NCBI GenBank assembly: GCA_963281255.1
Contig: OY725488.1
Coordinates: forward strand, 7,723,524 to 7,787,523
DNA: 64,000 nucleotides
Origin: Aphrocallistes beatrix
Lineage: Eukaryota; Porifera; Hexactinellida; Sceptrulophora; Aphrocallistidae
Reading direction: 5' to 3'
Made by a program: the position numbers and the translations under genes. The notes beneath the pieces are model-generated. The model did no database searches. It was not told where the DNA came from and saw only the letters and a list, made by a program, of their open reading frames with translations. Shown piece by piece: positions 24,801 through 36,242 of this stretch; position 1 is the first letter of the stretch; each line of letters opens with the position of its first letter.

Positions 24801-27800
24801 TTTGCAGGCTCTTGAAGATTTGGCAGACGCTATATGCAAAGGTTCGGCAAGGCCGGAAGATCGTTATTACATTTCACTCCCCACACCATTAGCGCATTCA
24901 AATCATGAGCACTTCGCATCCTACATGAACATCGGGTCAACTAGCGCCTTAGAACCTGCGCTCAGCGATCAAATCTGCAAAATGCTGAATCGCGGTCTAA
25001 CAACCATTGATCAGATTCAATCCAAGCTCTTCGAGTATATACAAAGTAGCCTGGCATCCAGCGAGGTAGTGTGCTTCAATCATGTTACGATTAAATACAG
25101 TTTGTGGGAAAGCTTAGATAGCTGGATAGAAAGTTACAAATATACAAACCCTTCTTAATTCCTCCCTTTCTAACACAATAGTCGCAATCAGACACTCACA
25201 CTTTCTTCCCACAAAAGAACGATATTGCAAAACATATCTATTCACTCTATGAAAGTGGAAAAATCATGGATGTAGATGTTCCAAGCCGAAGTTCGGACTT
25301 AATGGATAAAGGACTCATCTCTCCTATTCCAGGTATGTAGACATTCCACCTAGATTAGATGTGGTAGCCGGCTAACTGCTACAGAGTTCATGGATTTCTG
25401 TACATCTGAATCCTTGATTGGATTACTGCTACGGCTGCGCTTTAACTACAGTTCGATATCGATCGGACGCATGAGTTACATACGAAGTTTAGATAATAAG
25501 CGTCCTCTAAATAGGTCCATGTAACTGTGAAGACAGAATTATATCTAAATAACTAATTTGATCAAGTAATTACTATTAAAATGCGTATTAATAAACTATA
25601 ATATAATACGTACTTCAATTTTCGAAGGAATAAACAATTCTAAAAATAAGAATTCACAGCTAGCATTGAATCAAGAACTAATACCAGGAAGAACTTCATT
25701 CAGACTCTAACATTGAAATAGATTCGTTTCTTTACTAACGTATGTTCTGTTCATAGACTTGCACGTGTCAGGCACATCACCCAACTTCGACAAAATTACT
25801 GAAGAGAGCATCAGGTACAGCATTTACACCATTGTACCAAAGATAACATACGACTCTTCGAATCAAAGAGAGGAGGAATTATACATTACAACTCCAACCT
25901 CGAACAGGATGGAATCAGAGTCTAATTGTATCAATCAAGGTGAGGGTCATAACTAATTGGGAATATATATGTACTCCCAAACAGATGAATGAATAAACCG
26001 ATGATAAAAATATAAATATATCCCCATCCAGTGAGGAATAGCGGGGCAAGGGGCGAATGCTAGCACTCGCTAAGTATTTTTGGCGGACTGTTCAGCCATT
26101 AATATCTGGCATCGATACGAGGCTACAATCCCCCATATGGTTATGTGGGATTGTATCTTTTAATTAGTAGGTGGAATTAATTTATCAATAGATTATATTC
26201 CGAAAATCCTTAATATAAAACAAGGATCAAACTACAGTAGGCCCAGAATGTAGACGATATCCAATATGTTAAGAAGTTGTGTATTTCAAACCATTGTGCC
26301 AATGCACCATTTAAAGCAAACCAAATAATTGCCGCATTTTGAAATGTCGTCGCAATTCTCAAGGTATTGCAATAATTCCGATGTCGTCCATTACTCATTA
26401 TGTAAAGCTTTGTAACTACATTTACTACTAGTGTAATGGTGTTTTGAGTGTATCAATACATTGCCACCAGCTCACCAAAATAGGCCTGCGTATCGTATTC
26501 GTATTCTTATTGTTTCTAGATGTTCGCTGGACGATGAATCCTATTAAACGACTGACTCGATTAAAATATAATTATAATGGAATTCAAATGAAGATAACCA
26601 TGTTAAATTTGCTTCCAATTTTTTAAAACTCCAATCAAGCTTTATAAAATGCATATAACTTGAAATATTGAATTTTGACTTGAGAGTTGTTTTCGTTGGT
26701 TTTGATTTAGGATAATCTAAGCAGAATCAAGTTTCTCAGTCTATGAGTAGAAATAGTGACTATTGCACGTGTCGTGATTCCGCCTTAGTAATATTGAACT
26801 TTTAAATCATCTGTACACGTGTTAAATGTTTACTCCATATTTTTTGCTTAATAATATTTTTTAATAATCTATTTTCTACTCGTATTCAAATGAACATGTA
26901 AAATTCGTACGCACAAATCAATTGACTTTCGTCACTTCATTATTCCTCAATACGATAACTACTCGATAAGATGTCCTAATACTTAGGTCATTCAACTGGA
27001 ATTTGTTTAGATCTCCATCTAGTCTAAACTACAAGTTGGATAATTGATATTAATTCTCAAATCTTACACGGTTGATTCTGTGTCGTAGCTAAATTCATCA
27101 AGTTAGTACATACTTGAAATCCACAAATTATAAATTGAAAGGAATCCTGAGAAATCGTTACGTTAACAATGTTAACAATTCGTTATGCGATACGGGATGG
27201 AGAGATAAAAATTTGTCATCGCGACCAATCTACCCTGATATTTCCCTACGCATTACGTGATTACACATGAAATACTTTTATATGGACTTAACACGCATAT
27301 TACAATATCATATCCTAGTTACTGCCGAATCTTTTGTTGGACCTGAACCAGATGCGATTGACATCGAGTCCTTTTCACAAAATCAAACGTATACAAGTTT
27401 AGTTCAAATGGAAAACGGTTGTGAAGAGCATTCACCTCAAAGTCTCCAGTCTCCAGCTAAGAGTCCCCCAACTCAAGAAGCCTTTGCTGATACTACTTCC
27501 AAAACTAAAGTTGTATCTTTCCCTCCGCTCAGCCACAACAGTTTTTCTACCTCTACCTTGAATGCTAGCTTCTCTTCCTCCTCACCTGTGAGTTTAAAAC
27601 TAATTTAATTATGTGTAATAAAAATTATATCGCATTGACTCGTGGATAAATTGCACTTGAATGACTACAGTTGGAAACCACCTAAGTTAAAAGTTATTAT
27701 TCACCGTATTACTATGCATTTCCGCTTCATTGACAATTATTTCATCAAACGATTGCCATGCGGTTTCTACCTAGACTTTTCATAATATGCAGTAGAGACT

Positions 27801-28598
27801 GATAAGCTGATAAGAGACGAATGAACCCGTTAATGTCTCAATAAAATCCATCATATCTTGTTATCACTAGACTCATATTATCACTGCTGACCTATTGCCG
27901 TAGCAGAAGGAATACTTTGAATAATTGGTCATTTCAGATAAAACCTCCTTTCAGGTTTCACATTATGCAATTTTAATTTTTTTGAAGGAAGAGTTAATCG
28001 TCTCTACTATTTAGGAATGCATATGGCGAATCTCGCTAAAAATTACAAATTAGTACACATACAATTAAGGTTTGGGTCATTTAAATGTGACGCAACATTT
28101 CTGGAAATTTTAATTATGAGTATGTTTTATTCAGCAGGAAAGATTTGTATATTTAAACTGCTTCAAGTGCTTATCTGCAAGAAATGCTAAACTGTTAACT
28201 GACGACTTTTTAAATTCGATGGTTTATTCGAGACGAAAAATTTTAGATTAAAATTGTTACTCTGTCATAAGTCCAACTATTAATTGTGAACATTTTCCTA
28301 GATGGAACTCCCCTTAGACGGTCTTCAGTTACAGCCACACCTGGAAAATATGCGAGAAGCACAGTTAGCTTCAGAAGAGGTGCGGAACATATTGAAACTT
28401 ATAGAGTACCAAACCTACGTTTGTAAAGACGTGGATTGCTTGAACTCCCTGAGGAGACAGTTGACAAACATTGCCACCAATTTTTCTCGCAGAATGACTG
28501 AAAATGAACAGATAGTTATCCAAAGTTCGCAGCAAAAACGTAGTTCAACCTCTGCATCTAGCCAAACTCCTTCTCCCAAGTCTCAGAAACTCAAGTAA
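18842..28598 (+). CDS. CARF: CARF-type (ALS2CR8 domain) transcription factor, 11 exons
   Basis: Exons join in phase: 18842..18851 (tentative, MNP), 21870..22071, 22509..22651, 23736..23899, 24074..24161, 24474..24619, 24808..25065, 25182..25332, 25757..25939, 27319..27587, 28302..28598, giving 636 residues against about 725 in human CARF. The core matches the ALS2CR8 domain in order: GKCFTGYVTTPEELEQVF, RLFWKMHVGE..PYDRVPF, YKVSCPAHITIRRILRFPDH, YYISLPTPLAHSNHE, then FFPQKNDIAKHIYS. Known CARF binds calcium-responsive promoter elements in neurons. The C-terminal third is Ser/Pro/Gln-rich, and the last exon carries a probable helical segment. Introns run from about 116 bp to 3 kb. The frame of exon 21870 is open at its 5' edge and lacks one base, which the G of the ATGAATCCAG|gtagg exon supplies. 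If that exon is wrong, translation could start at ATG 21977. Family assignment rests on remembered motif order. Confidence 0.8.
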
Positions 28599-28973
28599 AC
28601 ACTTCATTTGATGCACAGCTCACTACTTCACTCAATTTTCAGTCAATGGTTGTCAAATACATACGATATACTTTCAATAATTCGCAAAAAAATGCATGCT
28701 TCAACTTTCGCACTTGCCAAATACAAATAGTGTTGTTGTATATTTCACTTCCGTTGTATTATGATCCTCCTTTGTATCTGGTGATGTACTCATGCTTGTA
28801 CATATAATTGTGAATTGATATTTTATTGTAATCCCTTGTTTCTATGATTGTATTATTTTTACGACAGTACATATTTGTATTTGAATTGATTTGAACTTCT
28901 TTCTGTATTTGGGAATGGAACGAATACGTGTGTATACATACATATGTAATATAAATTTAAATTGTCTTCAAAA

Positions 28974-29089
28974 CAGGGGCGTAGCCTGTCACTCCGAGCC
29001 GGGCCTGCAGCAGCCGAAAACGACAAGTCTACCGGTCCTGGCGAGCCTGCCAGAGGCTTTTTGGGCCTGGTCCCTTGGCTACGCCCTTG
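28974..29089. mobile_element. hAT MITE, 116 bp, exact 8-bp target duplication
   Basis: The ends are CAGGGGCGTAGCC and, inverted, CAAGGGCGTAGCC. Both flanks are CTTCAAAA (28966-28973 and 29090-29097), an exact 8-bp duplication. The GC-rich interior is non-coding. The intact duplication suggests a relatively recent insertion. Confidence 0.9.
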
Positions 29090-29251
29090 CTTCAAAACGG
29101 TTGATAATAGCCAAGGGAAGTAATTAGGTAAATAAGTGAGTTTTTTATTGTTTGCCAGAATTCGGCAAACGCTGGAGTAAAAATTTGACCAATGTGTAAA
29201 TTTCAAACTTTTCTAAATATATTTAATTAAATATCGTTTTAATTACAAATA

Positions 29252-29351
29252 CAATCAACTCCACTTAATCGGGGCAATCTGGCTCGGTATTTTGCCCGAT
29301 TAAGCGGAGTTCCCAATTAACCAACGTTCCAATTAAAAGCAGAGCCAACTG
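29252..29351. mobile_element. pogo/Tigger-like MITE, 100 bp
   Basis: Left end CAATCAACTCCACTTAATCG, right end inverted CAGTTGGCTCTGCTTTTAAT, with TA on both sides. The internal block CCCGATTAAGCGGAGTTCCCAATTAACC is shared with the better preserved copy at 31632-31819. Confidence 0.65.
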
Positions 29352-29567
29352 TACTTCTTTTATTTGATAGAAAATCCTCGAATCTGTCGAAAAATACATT
29401 TGTCAAATTTTTCGCATTCGTTAAATCCCTATGGGTCTTTATATCAAGTTTAGAATTCAGAACAAGGGATAAGAAGCAAAGTAACGATCAATCACAAGAA
29501 ATTTGGGAACAATGGTACTGAAATTTTATTTTAATTTAACCAAGTCTTTAAAACTTACGTTTAGAAC

Positions 29568-30722
29568 ATGCTTCGTCGGCTGCTGAACAGAAATTCTCTC
29601 CCCCTTCATTCTATACGATTTCCAGCTGTCCGGAGATCGTTCAGTAATGAGTTCCTGAAGCAGAGCAGGGCAGACAGAGTGATCGGCTGGTGGCTACTGG
29701 GTTGTTCTGGCATGGTGGTGGGTGCAGTTATCCTTGGTGGAGTGACAAGGCTGACAGAATCTGGACTTTCCATGGTCGATTGGAATCTGATCAAAGGGAT
29801 GCGTCCTCCTCGCAGCGAAGAAGAATGGAATGCAATGTTTGAGAGGTACAAGCAATTTCCAGAGTATCAGCTGATTCATCAGGATTTCACACTTTCTGAC
29901 TTCAAAAGGATATTCTACATGGAATACACACATAGGATGTGGGGCCGGAGTGTTGGGTTAGCTTTTTACATTCCAGCTGCTATATTCTGGTATAAAGGCT
30001 GGTTCAACCGAGGAATGAAGGTCAGAAGTGTGATTTGGGGCAGTCTGATCCTGGCCCAGGGGCTATTGGGATGGTGGATGGTGAAGAGTGGACTAAAGAA
30101 GATAAAAGAAGATGACGTAAATACAGTACCCAGAGTGAGTCAGTACCGCCTGGTGACACACCTGGGGCTGGCCTTATTTCTCTACTCGCTGCTCTTCCAC
30201 AACGCCCTCTACCGACTGCTTCCTCGCTCCGCGGCTACTCTCACGCTTACGAAGCAAGTTAACAAGCTGAAGCACGGGTCTCATGGACTACTCATGCTCG
30301 CTTTTTTCACAGCGCTCTCCGGAGCTTTCGTTGCCGGGTTAGACGCTGGGTTGGTTTATAACTCATTCCCTAAAATGGGGAATAAATGGATTCCTGATGA
30401 TATCCTAGCAATGAAGCCAGTTGTTCGGAATTTTTTCGAGAACCCTACAACAGTGCAGTTCAACCACAGGGTCCTAGGAAGCTCGCTCCTAGCAGCAGTT
30501 GCATTGCTGTGGAGCATTGCGCGGCCTATCGGACTGCCCCCACGAGTTCGGTTGGCAGTGAACTGCTTAGCTGGCATGGCTATGGTGCAGGTGGTACTTG
30601 GGATAAGCACACTCCTGTCCTACGTGCCGACTCATCTAGCAGCTTCTCACCAGCTAGGGTCGGTCTCTCTCCTCTCGATCACTGTCTGGCTGATGCAGGA
30701 AGTTAAACGAGTTGTTAAATAA
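29568..30722 (+). CDS. COX15: Heme A synthase COX15, intronless
   Basis: 384 residues (human 410). Converts heme O to heme A for cytochrome c oxidase in the inner mitochondrial membrane. The first ~35 residues are Arg/Ser/Leu-rich without acidic residues before residue 28, as in a mitochondrial presequence. Conserved blocks are GGVTRLTESGLSMVDW at about 58-73, EYTHRMWGR at about 118-126, VTHLGLALF at about 196-204, GLDAGLVYNSFPKMG at about 256-270 and FNHRVLGS at about 298-305. The histidines in EYTHR, VTHLG, FNHR and ASHQL fit the four heme-ligating positions. Seven to eight membrane segments alternate through the protein. The start is the first ATG after a stop-rich upstream stretch. A poly(A) signal lies 94 bp downstream of the stop. 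The coding sequence has no intron, unlike most animal orthologues. Confidence 0.96.
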   Translation: MLRRLLNRNSLPLHSIRFPAVRRSFSNEFLKQSRADRVIGWWLLGCSGMVVGAVILGGVTRLTESGLSMVDWNLIKGMRPPRSEEEWNAMFERYKQFPEYQLIHQDFTLSDFKRIFYMEYTHRMWGRSVGLAFYIPAAIFWYKGWFNRGMKVRSVIWGSLILAQGLLGWWMVKSGLKKIKEDDVNTVPRVSQYRLVTHLGLALFLYSLLFHNALYRLLPRSAATLTLTKQVNKLKHGSHGLLMLAFFTALSGAFVAGLDAGLVYNSFPKMGNKWIPDDILAMKPVVRNFFENPTTVQFNHRVLGSSLLAAVALLWSIARPIGLPPRVRLAVNCLAGMAMVQVVLGISTLLSYVPTHLAASHQLGSVSLLSITVWLMQEVKRVVK

Positions 30723-30815
30723 AGACCAGCACACCATTACTTAGATATAATTACTCCCTAGAGCCGAATTAGTTATTTCCTTATTTCCGATTGCGATTTT
30801 ATAAGCCTTTATACT

Positions 30816-30821
30816 AATAAA
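30816..30821 (+). promoter_or_regulatory. Poly(A) signal of COX15
   Basis: AATAAA 94 bp after the COX15 stop codon. Confidence 0.6.
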
Positions 30822-31227
30822 ACTCGAATTATATTATGTATGTGAAGAAACTGCCAGTCGCAGAAAGCTGATTTTGATACACCAGAGTATGGTGTCACTG
30901 ACTCGAGAAAATTTCGAGTCTCGGACGGAAGTGTCAACTCATTAAGGAATTCAAGAAATTATAACGTCTTTTTTAATTAGAAAATTCAATTTTTTAGCAT
31001 AACTCTGTCATTATAAGAGCATAGGTTGAAATTTGAATCACAGTTCGCGAAAATGGACACATATATATGTATAATAATGTTCTCTACATTAAACTATGGT
31101 ATGGATTCATAGGTTAAATTCACAACGAATGAAAAGTAACAATGACGTCATCATCCATGATGAGTAAGCATTTCCAACCAATATTGTTTGAATTTAATGA
31201 AATGATTGATATGTACCGTAGCAAATA

Positions 31228-31273
31228 CAGTCGGACCTGTATAATCCTACCACTTTATAATCCGGAATTCTTC
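31228..31273 (+). mobile_element. pogo/Tigger-like left end, solo
   Basis: CAGTCGGACCTGTATAATCC after TA, followed by a second TTATAATCCGG, a layout typical of pogo-family termini. No right end was found within the next few hundred bases. Confidence 0.35.
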
Positions 31274-31631
31274 CATAATAATAAATTGTCTTCTAATCAA
31301 TGAGCATCAGAGTATGCAAATTCTTCTGCAAAATCCAATATTTTTAAAATATCCCAACGAGTGTTGGATTTCGCAGGTTCTACTGTCTTCAAGCCTTCGA
31401 TTTTAATGGTTCTCCAGTCATGTTTGGAGGGAGCTTTGAGGCGGGTGTCGCAATGAGTAAATACCTGTGTAGAATACTCGAATTCTTCTAAGTATTTGTA
31501 CTTTTAATCCGACGGTTAATTTGCCAAATGCTTTAAGATGATCAATATATTATCTACTGGCTTGGCTGGAAGGTGGATCTGACTACACGTAAATAAACAA
31601 TTTTAATTATCAATTGATAGTGAATATAATA

Positions 31632-31819
31632 CAGTCGACTCCGCTTAATAGGGCCACATCGGTCAGAGGACATTTTGACCCGATTAAGCGGAGAACCCTA
31701 TTAACCGAAAATATTTTGTATTAGCTTCTATGTGTGAGAGCTATTCTGGTCCTACCAAAAGTGGCCCGATTAAGCGGCTGACCCGATTAAACAGTGGCCC
31801 TATTAAGCGGAGTCAACTG
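31632..31819. mobile_element. pogo/Tigger-like MITE, 188 bp
   Basis: The ends are CAGTCGACTCCGCTTAATAG and, inverted, CAGTTGACTCCGCTTAATAG (two mismatches in 20), flanked by TA on each side. The word CCCGATTAAGCGG or a close variant recurs four times inside, so the element is built of repeats of its own end. Confidence 0.8.
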
Positions 31820-32785
31820 TATATACATTTTCTATAAATAAATGTGTTGAAATATCCGAAAAAATCTGGTCGATCAAACCGAATACTAATACTATTAGGT
31901 TACTGATTGTCTTTAATAATAATTGTCAAGTAATAACTGCAGTACAGATTTGCGACGGTCCATAATAATTACGGAGCGGACCGTATCATTTAACTTCAGG
32001 AAGGACCGGACCGGTACTTGCGTGTTAGGAACCCGTCCGGATCGGAATTTAGAATAGCCTTTAGGTATATGTCATTTGATCTAATATGTTTCGTTACTAA
32101 AACCGCTGACTGTAGTAGTGAGCATGTTCATCAGTTTTCGCATTCTGTTTTAATTATGTGAACTCACCTAAGAAAAGGACGGTAATAATCACGAACCGGC
32201 CGGACTGGGACCAACGGTCCCGTCGCATCTCTCTGCAGTACAGAAACCACGGACTATTATCACAGGCCCCAAATTAGTGGCATCTACAGTTCTACACGTA
32301 CGTACTTTTGTACACACACACACTTGGTGCCAGAATAAAGGGGTACAAAGTACTACGGATTTTAAGTATCTAAGATTCGCAAAATTTTCTGTTAGCGAGG
32401 TAGGGATTTCCAAGGCGTCTGTAAGTTAAAATATAACACCTATAGAGAGATCTGCTATATACGTGTGCCGGTTTATTATGAATATAATATTACAAAACCT
32501 ATTGCAAAGGTAATGATTAATTCAATCACCTTGCCAGGAATGTGATATTCGCGGAATTATTTGAGTGATCTAACTTCTATACTGAACCTACAGGGTCGAA
32601 CTGCATATCTCAATCTGGTCAAGAAGCCTTAACCCCGAGGATAGAACAGCTTTCGTAGATTCTGTTTCTGAATCACTCTCTGGTAGGGGTTCATCGAACT
32701 TAGATTAGGCTTTATAAACATATAAAGCGGTCTTTCACTCGACTTCAAGCTATATTGTATATTTCTACAAATAATATTCTCTGAT

Positions 32786-33070
32786 ATGGGTGCGTGCGGA
32801 ACGTGTTGCTGGAGACTGCTGTGGCTGATACTCTTCCTGGTGTTTGGCTGGTGGCTAGGCTTCTTCTGTGGAGCTTTATATGTATTCATTGGTCCGTTTT
32901 GGATGTGTTGCGGATGTTGGCAACCAGTCGCTAGAGTTCTACTAGTCTGCCTGCATATGCCCTTATTACTTATCAAATTTATGAAAGAAGGCAAAACTGG
33001 CTTCCCTGGCAAAAAGGCATTGGTTAAAGAAATGGGGGAACTCTTGTTAAAGTTCATCTCTTATGTCTAA
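32786..33070 (+). CDS. Trp/Cys-rich small membrane protein, copy 1 (intronless)
   Basis: 94 residues: a short Cys-rich start (MGACGTCC), a hydrophobic stretch at about 9-65 that can form two membrane helices with GWWLGFFCG in the middle, and a basic C-terminus MKEGKTGFPG. It is paralogous to the gene at 36243-36650. Both share xWxGxxCAx, a Cys-containing loop, QPV/TPV and the tail MKEGKxGFPGxxxLxKxxGxLxxxxIS. Conservation of the tail in two diverged copies shows that both are real proteins. The MGAC start could be acylated (Gly2, Cys4). I know no family with this signature, and cellular location beyond membrane is unknown. Confidence 0.75.
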   Translation: MGACGTCCWRLLWLILFLVFGWWLGFFCGALYVFIGPFWMCCGCWQPVARVLLVCLHMPLLLIKFMKEGKTGFPGKKALVKEMGELLLKFISYV

Positions 33071-34172
33071 TATTACAATTTAGTCTCTGAGGTATTATAT
33101 TCAGGCTCATCACTATAACATTGCCTCTAAGTTGCCTCATTTAATTTATCAATGTTTGATATTACCTTTATCTGTGTACATTGTAAGTTTGGATTTGTTG
33201 TTAAAATGTATTTATAATCAATATGTGTATATCTGTAAAATGCTTGCTTTGACAAGGTTATAGGATTTCAACGGGAAATGTAGCTGCCACGTCGTCAAAA
33301 TACAATGTGAGTATTTAATTCTGTGGGGTCGGAAGTCTTTAAGCAGATACGCTGTCACATCTGTGCAAGTTCTAGGGATGCCCTTATTAGTAGGTGATAG
33401 TGTTCGATCTAGGTATAAAAGGTAAAATCTGAAGGATTTAGTGTGTGGGGAGTAGAGGGATATATTTATATGTCCCCTGTGTGCACTGTGCATGTGTTCC
33501 GTAAGCTAGCAGCGTGTCGATAGCACAGAATACGTCCGGGTTGAGGGATGAACAACGCTCTAAGATTAGTTCTCTTAGTAAGTCTGAACAAAGACACGTG
33601 GTGGTGTTCCTGTGATTGACTATCAGACGGATAGTTTGAGGGTCTTTTTGAGGTCGTATGTGTATATCTCCTTTAATTTTGTGTTGTTGGTTTCCTTGTG
33701 TGTTTTCAGTTTGAAATAGAAGGTTGATGTTCGTTCGTCAGTTGTGTTGATGGAGACAATTAGAGGATTGAGTTTTATCAGTGTTTCTTATAGGCTAGGT
33801 GGTCCAAATATATAGCTGGATATACCGTATGTGCACTGGTTCGAATGTATTCAGCACATCGTTGAACCTGTGTAGCTTTAGGAATTTGCATTAGACCTGA
33901 CCCTTCGTCAACCGTTAGTTCTTCTCGCTTCAGTCGTTGCTACAGGATGTGGTTATTTTTGTCATTATTAGTGTTCTCTTTCCGTTTAGTTTGGGTATTA
34001 TGCATTTTGTTTGGGGTAAAATATTGCGCTTTATTGATAACAAATGTTTAAAATTTGTGTTTGAACCCTCTAGTGGTATTTGGAAACTTTTTCGTATTCC
34101 ATTAGGGTTTGTAGGATGGTAGCAGTTGTAAGATTTCCTGTGCAGTGAATGAACACTGGCGGTGCTCTATAG
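33071..34172. other. Intergenic, possibly decayed element on the minus strand
   Basis: From about 33220 the plus strand is T/G-rich, so the minus strand is A/C-rich and carries short open stretches broken by stops, for example one at 33493-33218. This differs from the surrounding AT-rich spacer and ends at the MULE border. I cannot identify a protein domain. Confidence 0.35.
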
Positions 34173-34181
34173 TTCCTCGTG

Positions 34182-34790
34182 CGTGTCCGCCCACCTTGCC
34201 GAAAGACCTCTTGCCGAAAGACATTTTGCCGAAAGGACATCTTGCCGAAAGGACATCTTGCCGAAAGTATGTGGTTTGATGATTACTTATTATTACAATG
34301 AGAATCCGGAAAGTACAGTATCAAGCAAAAACAAAATGAATCAGAGATAGAGTGGAACGAGCTCTTCCACGGACGAATAATTCTGTAGAGGGTTGGCATA
34401 GGGCTTTCGATATTAGAATAAATACAACTCATCCTTCTATCTCCAAACTAATTCGGAAAATTATTATGGAACAGAGTGATAGTGAAATTACCTTGGAAAA
34501 AGTGAAGCGGACATCAACTGCCCCAATCAAAGAAGAAGTACTCCAATTAAACAAGCGTTTAGAGAAGATGGTTGATGAATATACTACTATATACATTACT
34601 TCTTAACACTTAATAATAAACTTATTCAAACTCTGAACCAGTTAATGCGACACTTAGTTGTTAATTATGATTATTACAATTTGATATTCAATGGCTTTCG
34701 GCACAATGTCCTTTCGGCAAGATGTCCTTTCGGCACAATGTCTTTTCGGCGAGATGTCTTTCGGCAAGGTGTCCTAGCACCAAGGACACC
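34182..34790. mobile_element. Decayed MULE with tandem-repeat inverted ends
   Basis: 609 bp flanked by an exact 9-bp direct repeat TTCCTCGTG (34173-34181 and 34791-34799), the duplication length of Mutator-like elements. Each end holds about five copies of a 15-18 bp unit (CTTGCCGAAAGGACAT and variants): at the left CTTGCCGAAA, at the right TTTCGGCAAG, in inverted orientation. Outermost bases are CGTGTCC and, inverted, GGTGTCC. The interior retains the 3' end of a transposase gene. Confidence 0.85.
34352..34606 (+). pseudogene. MULE transposase C-terminal remnant
   Basis: 84 codons. PRTNNSVEGWHRAF followed by HPSISKLIRKIIMEQ is the pattern at the C-terminus of MULE/FLYWCH-associated transposases, after the catalytic DDE core. 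The core itself and the FLYWCH zinc finger are missing, and the frame upstream is blocked by a stop, so no active enzyme can be made. Confidence 0.75.
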
Positions 34791-34799
34791 TTCCTCGTG

Positions 34800-36242
34800 T
34801 TGGAGAGATTCATTTGAGTTGTAATAGTTTTATGATGGTTAAAGTTGTTGTTATATATAAATGGTGTGGATAGTTTGGTTTCGCCTTAATGCTTAGTTGG
34901 AGCAGGGCTGGGGTTGGTAAACCGATTTTAGGACTCGGTTATTTTGGTTTCCTCCAGGCTGTTAACCGGTTAACCGATGTCAATATTAATTAAAAATATT
35001 GATTTTGGGACTAATCTTTAAACTGATATTGGAAAATTGATAATCTTCAATGGTCAATATTGTTTATCACTAAAGAAAGTGGACTACTGGAGAGAACTCA
35101 CTCACTGTATCATTGTGTTAAATATTTTCCCAATACTGTCTGTCAGAAATATTGGTGCATCAGCAATTAGTAAACATAAAAGATCTTACAAGAGAAGGCC
35201 AATTCGAAATTGTGCGAATGCAGGTGCTGTGGAGTTCATATGACGATAACGAATGAATAAATTGATTAATTATCCCTGGCATCCATTAGCATCTATTTGT
35301 CAATTCATCATACCATTTAAAAATATACGTATATAAACCATAATAAAATCATTGTTTTCTCTGATGCGCCTGGAGAATAGAACGAAATAGCAACTCGCTT
35401 AGACATCGTCAATGTACTGGCCACACGCGTGGAACACAATATGTATTCTCCTATGTCTGGCCAAAATCGAGTTTACTAGTTCAGAATCAGGAAAATCTTA
35501 CATAGTGAAACCCTTTAAAGCTAATGGGCGCCACTAATAATGCATATAGAAAATAATAGACTTAGTCATCCATTTTGAATTTATTTCTTAGAAAATAAGG
35601 CTGTAATTCTAGGATTGGAAGTTGTGGAAATCACCTGATCAAACTGAATTTTTTCATTTTTTATTAAAAAAATTGGAAACAAAATGCATGTTATGATAAT
35701 ATCACTTTGGTTTAACTCCTAAACCTGCTAAAACAATTCCAGACTAGAGTGATTAAATTAGATGTGCACAGATATATGTCTATGTAGTATGCAATGTTAT
35801 CCTTCTACACCATGACCGGCGCTATGGTTTATCGGCAGTGGGTGTCCTAAGAGGGATTTCCCTGAAAGTGGGTGTCCATTTATGGAGGGATACATATTGT
35901 ACAATATGATAAAACAGGACGCAGTGGGTGTCTGGACACCCCCGGTGGCGCCGGCCCTGTACACTTTGTGTTTTGTAATCGTGGCTGATACATGAATAAT
36001 TTAGCTAAGTTTAAATATGCGTACGTATCCTTTCCCCGGGCCTCCAAAAGTCAAGTTGTTCAATTAACAATTTACTTGAATAAAATAATGAAAATAGAGA
36101 CAGAATGTTATTTTCAGATCTCAATGCTATAGTAATCGAGAACTGATCACAATTAGACACAAAATTAAATAATCTAACAGTCCTAGTTGGGTTTAATAAC
36201 GCTAATACAAAGAATAAGCAGACGTAGATACGGCTCAAATAG
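34800..36242. other. Intergenic, repeat-rich
   Basis: Near 34906 a hAT-like beginning (CAGGGCTGGGGTTGGTAAACCG) and palindromic GTTAACCGGTTAACCG appear without a matching right end. A probable element lies at 35813-35959. No gene is supported. Confidence 0.5.
35813..35959. mobile_element. Probable hAT-like MITE with CCGGCGC ends
   Basis: ACCGGCGCTATGG at the left faces GGCGCCGGCCCTG at the right; the right end inverted reads CAGGGCCGGCGCCA, a common hAT terminus. AGTGGGTGTC occurs three times inside. The left boundary and target duplication are unclear. Confidence 0.4.

Larger units (their letters stand above)
28599..29567. other. Intergenic between CARF and COX15
   Basis: Contains the CARF 3' end and two short DNA elements annotated separately. 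No coding signal was seen. Confidence 0.6.
30723..32785. other. Intergenic with transposon relics
   Basis: Holds a pogo-like end at 31228 and a full MITE at 31632-31819. Around 31980-32230 lies a GC-rich tract with repeated GGACCG/CCGGTCC words, possibly another old element without clear ends. No gene is supported. Confidence 0.55.

Noticed and set aside
25066..25158. Read-through of the CARF exon into TNPS stop
   Set aside because: Splicing at GAG|gtagtg to 25182 restores the conserved FFPQKNDIAKHIYS block, so the read-through is intron.
26030..26165. GC-richer segment in a CARF intron with ACAATCCC..GGGATTGT
   Set aside because: Checked for tRNA-like or MITE structure; only a short hairpin was found, no terminal repeats or target duplication.
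31295..31500. Minus-strand open stretch of about 67 codons after the solo pogo end
   Set aside because: No DDE or HTH motif is recognisable, so a transposase remnant is not supported.
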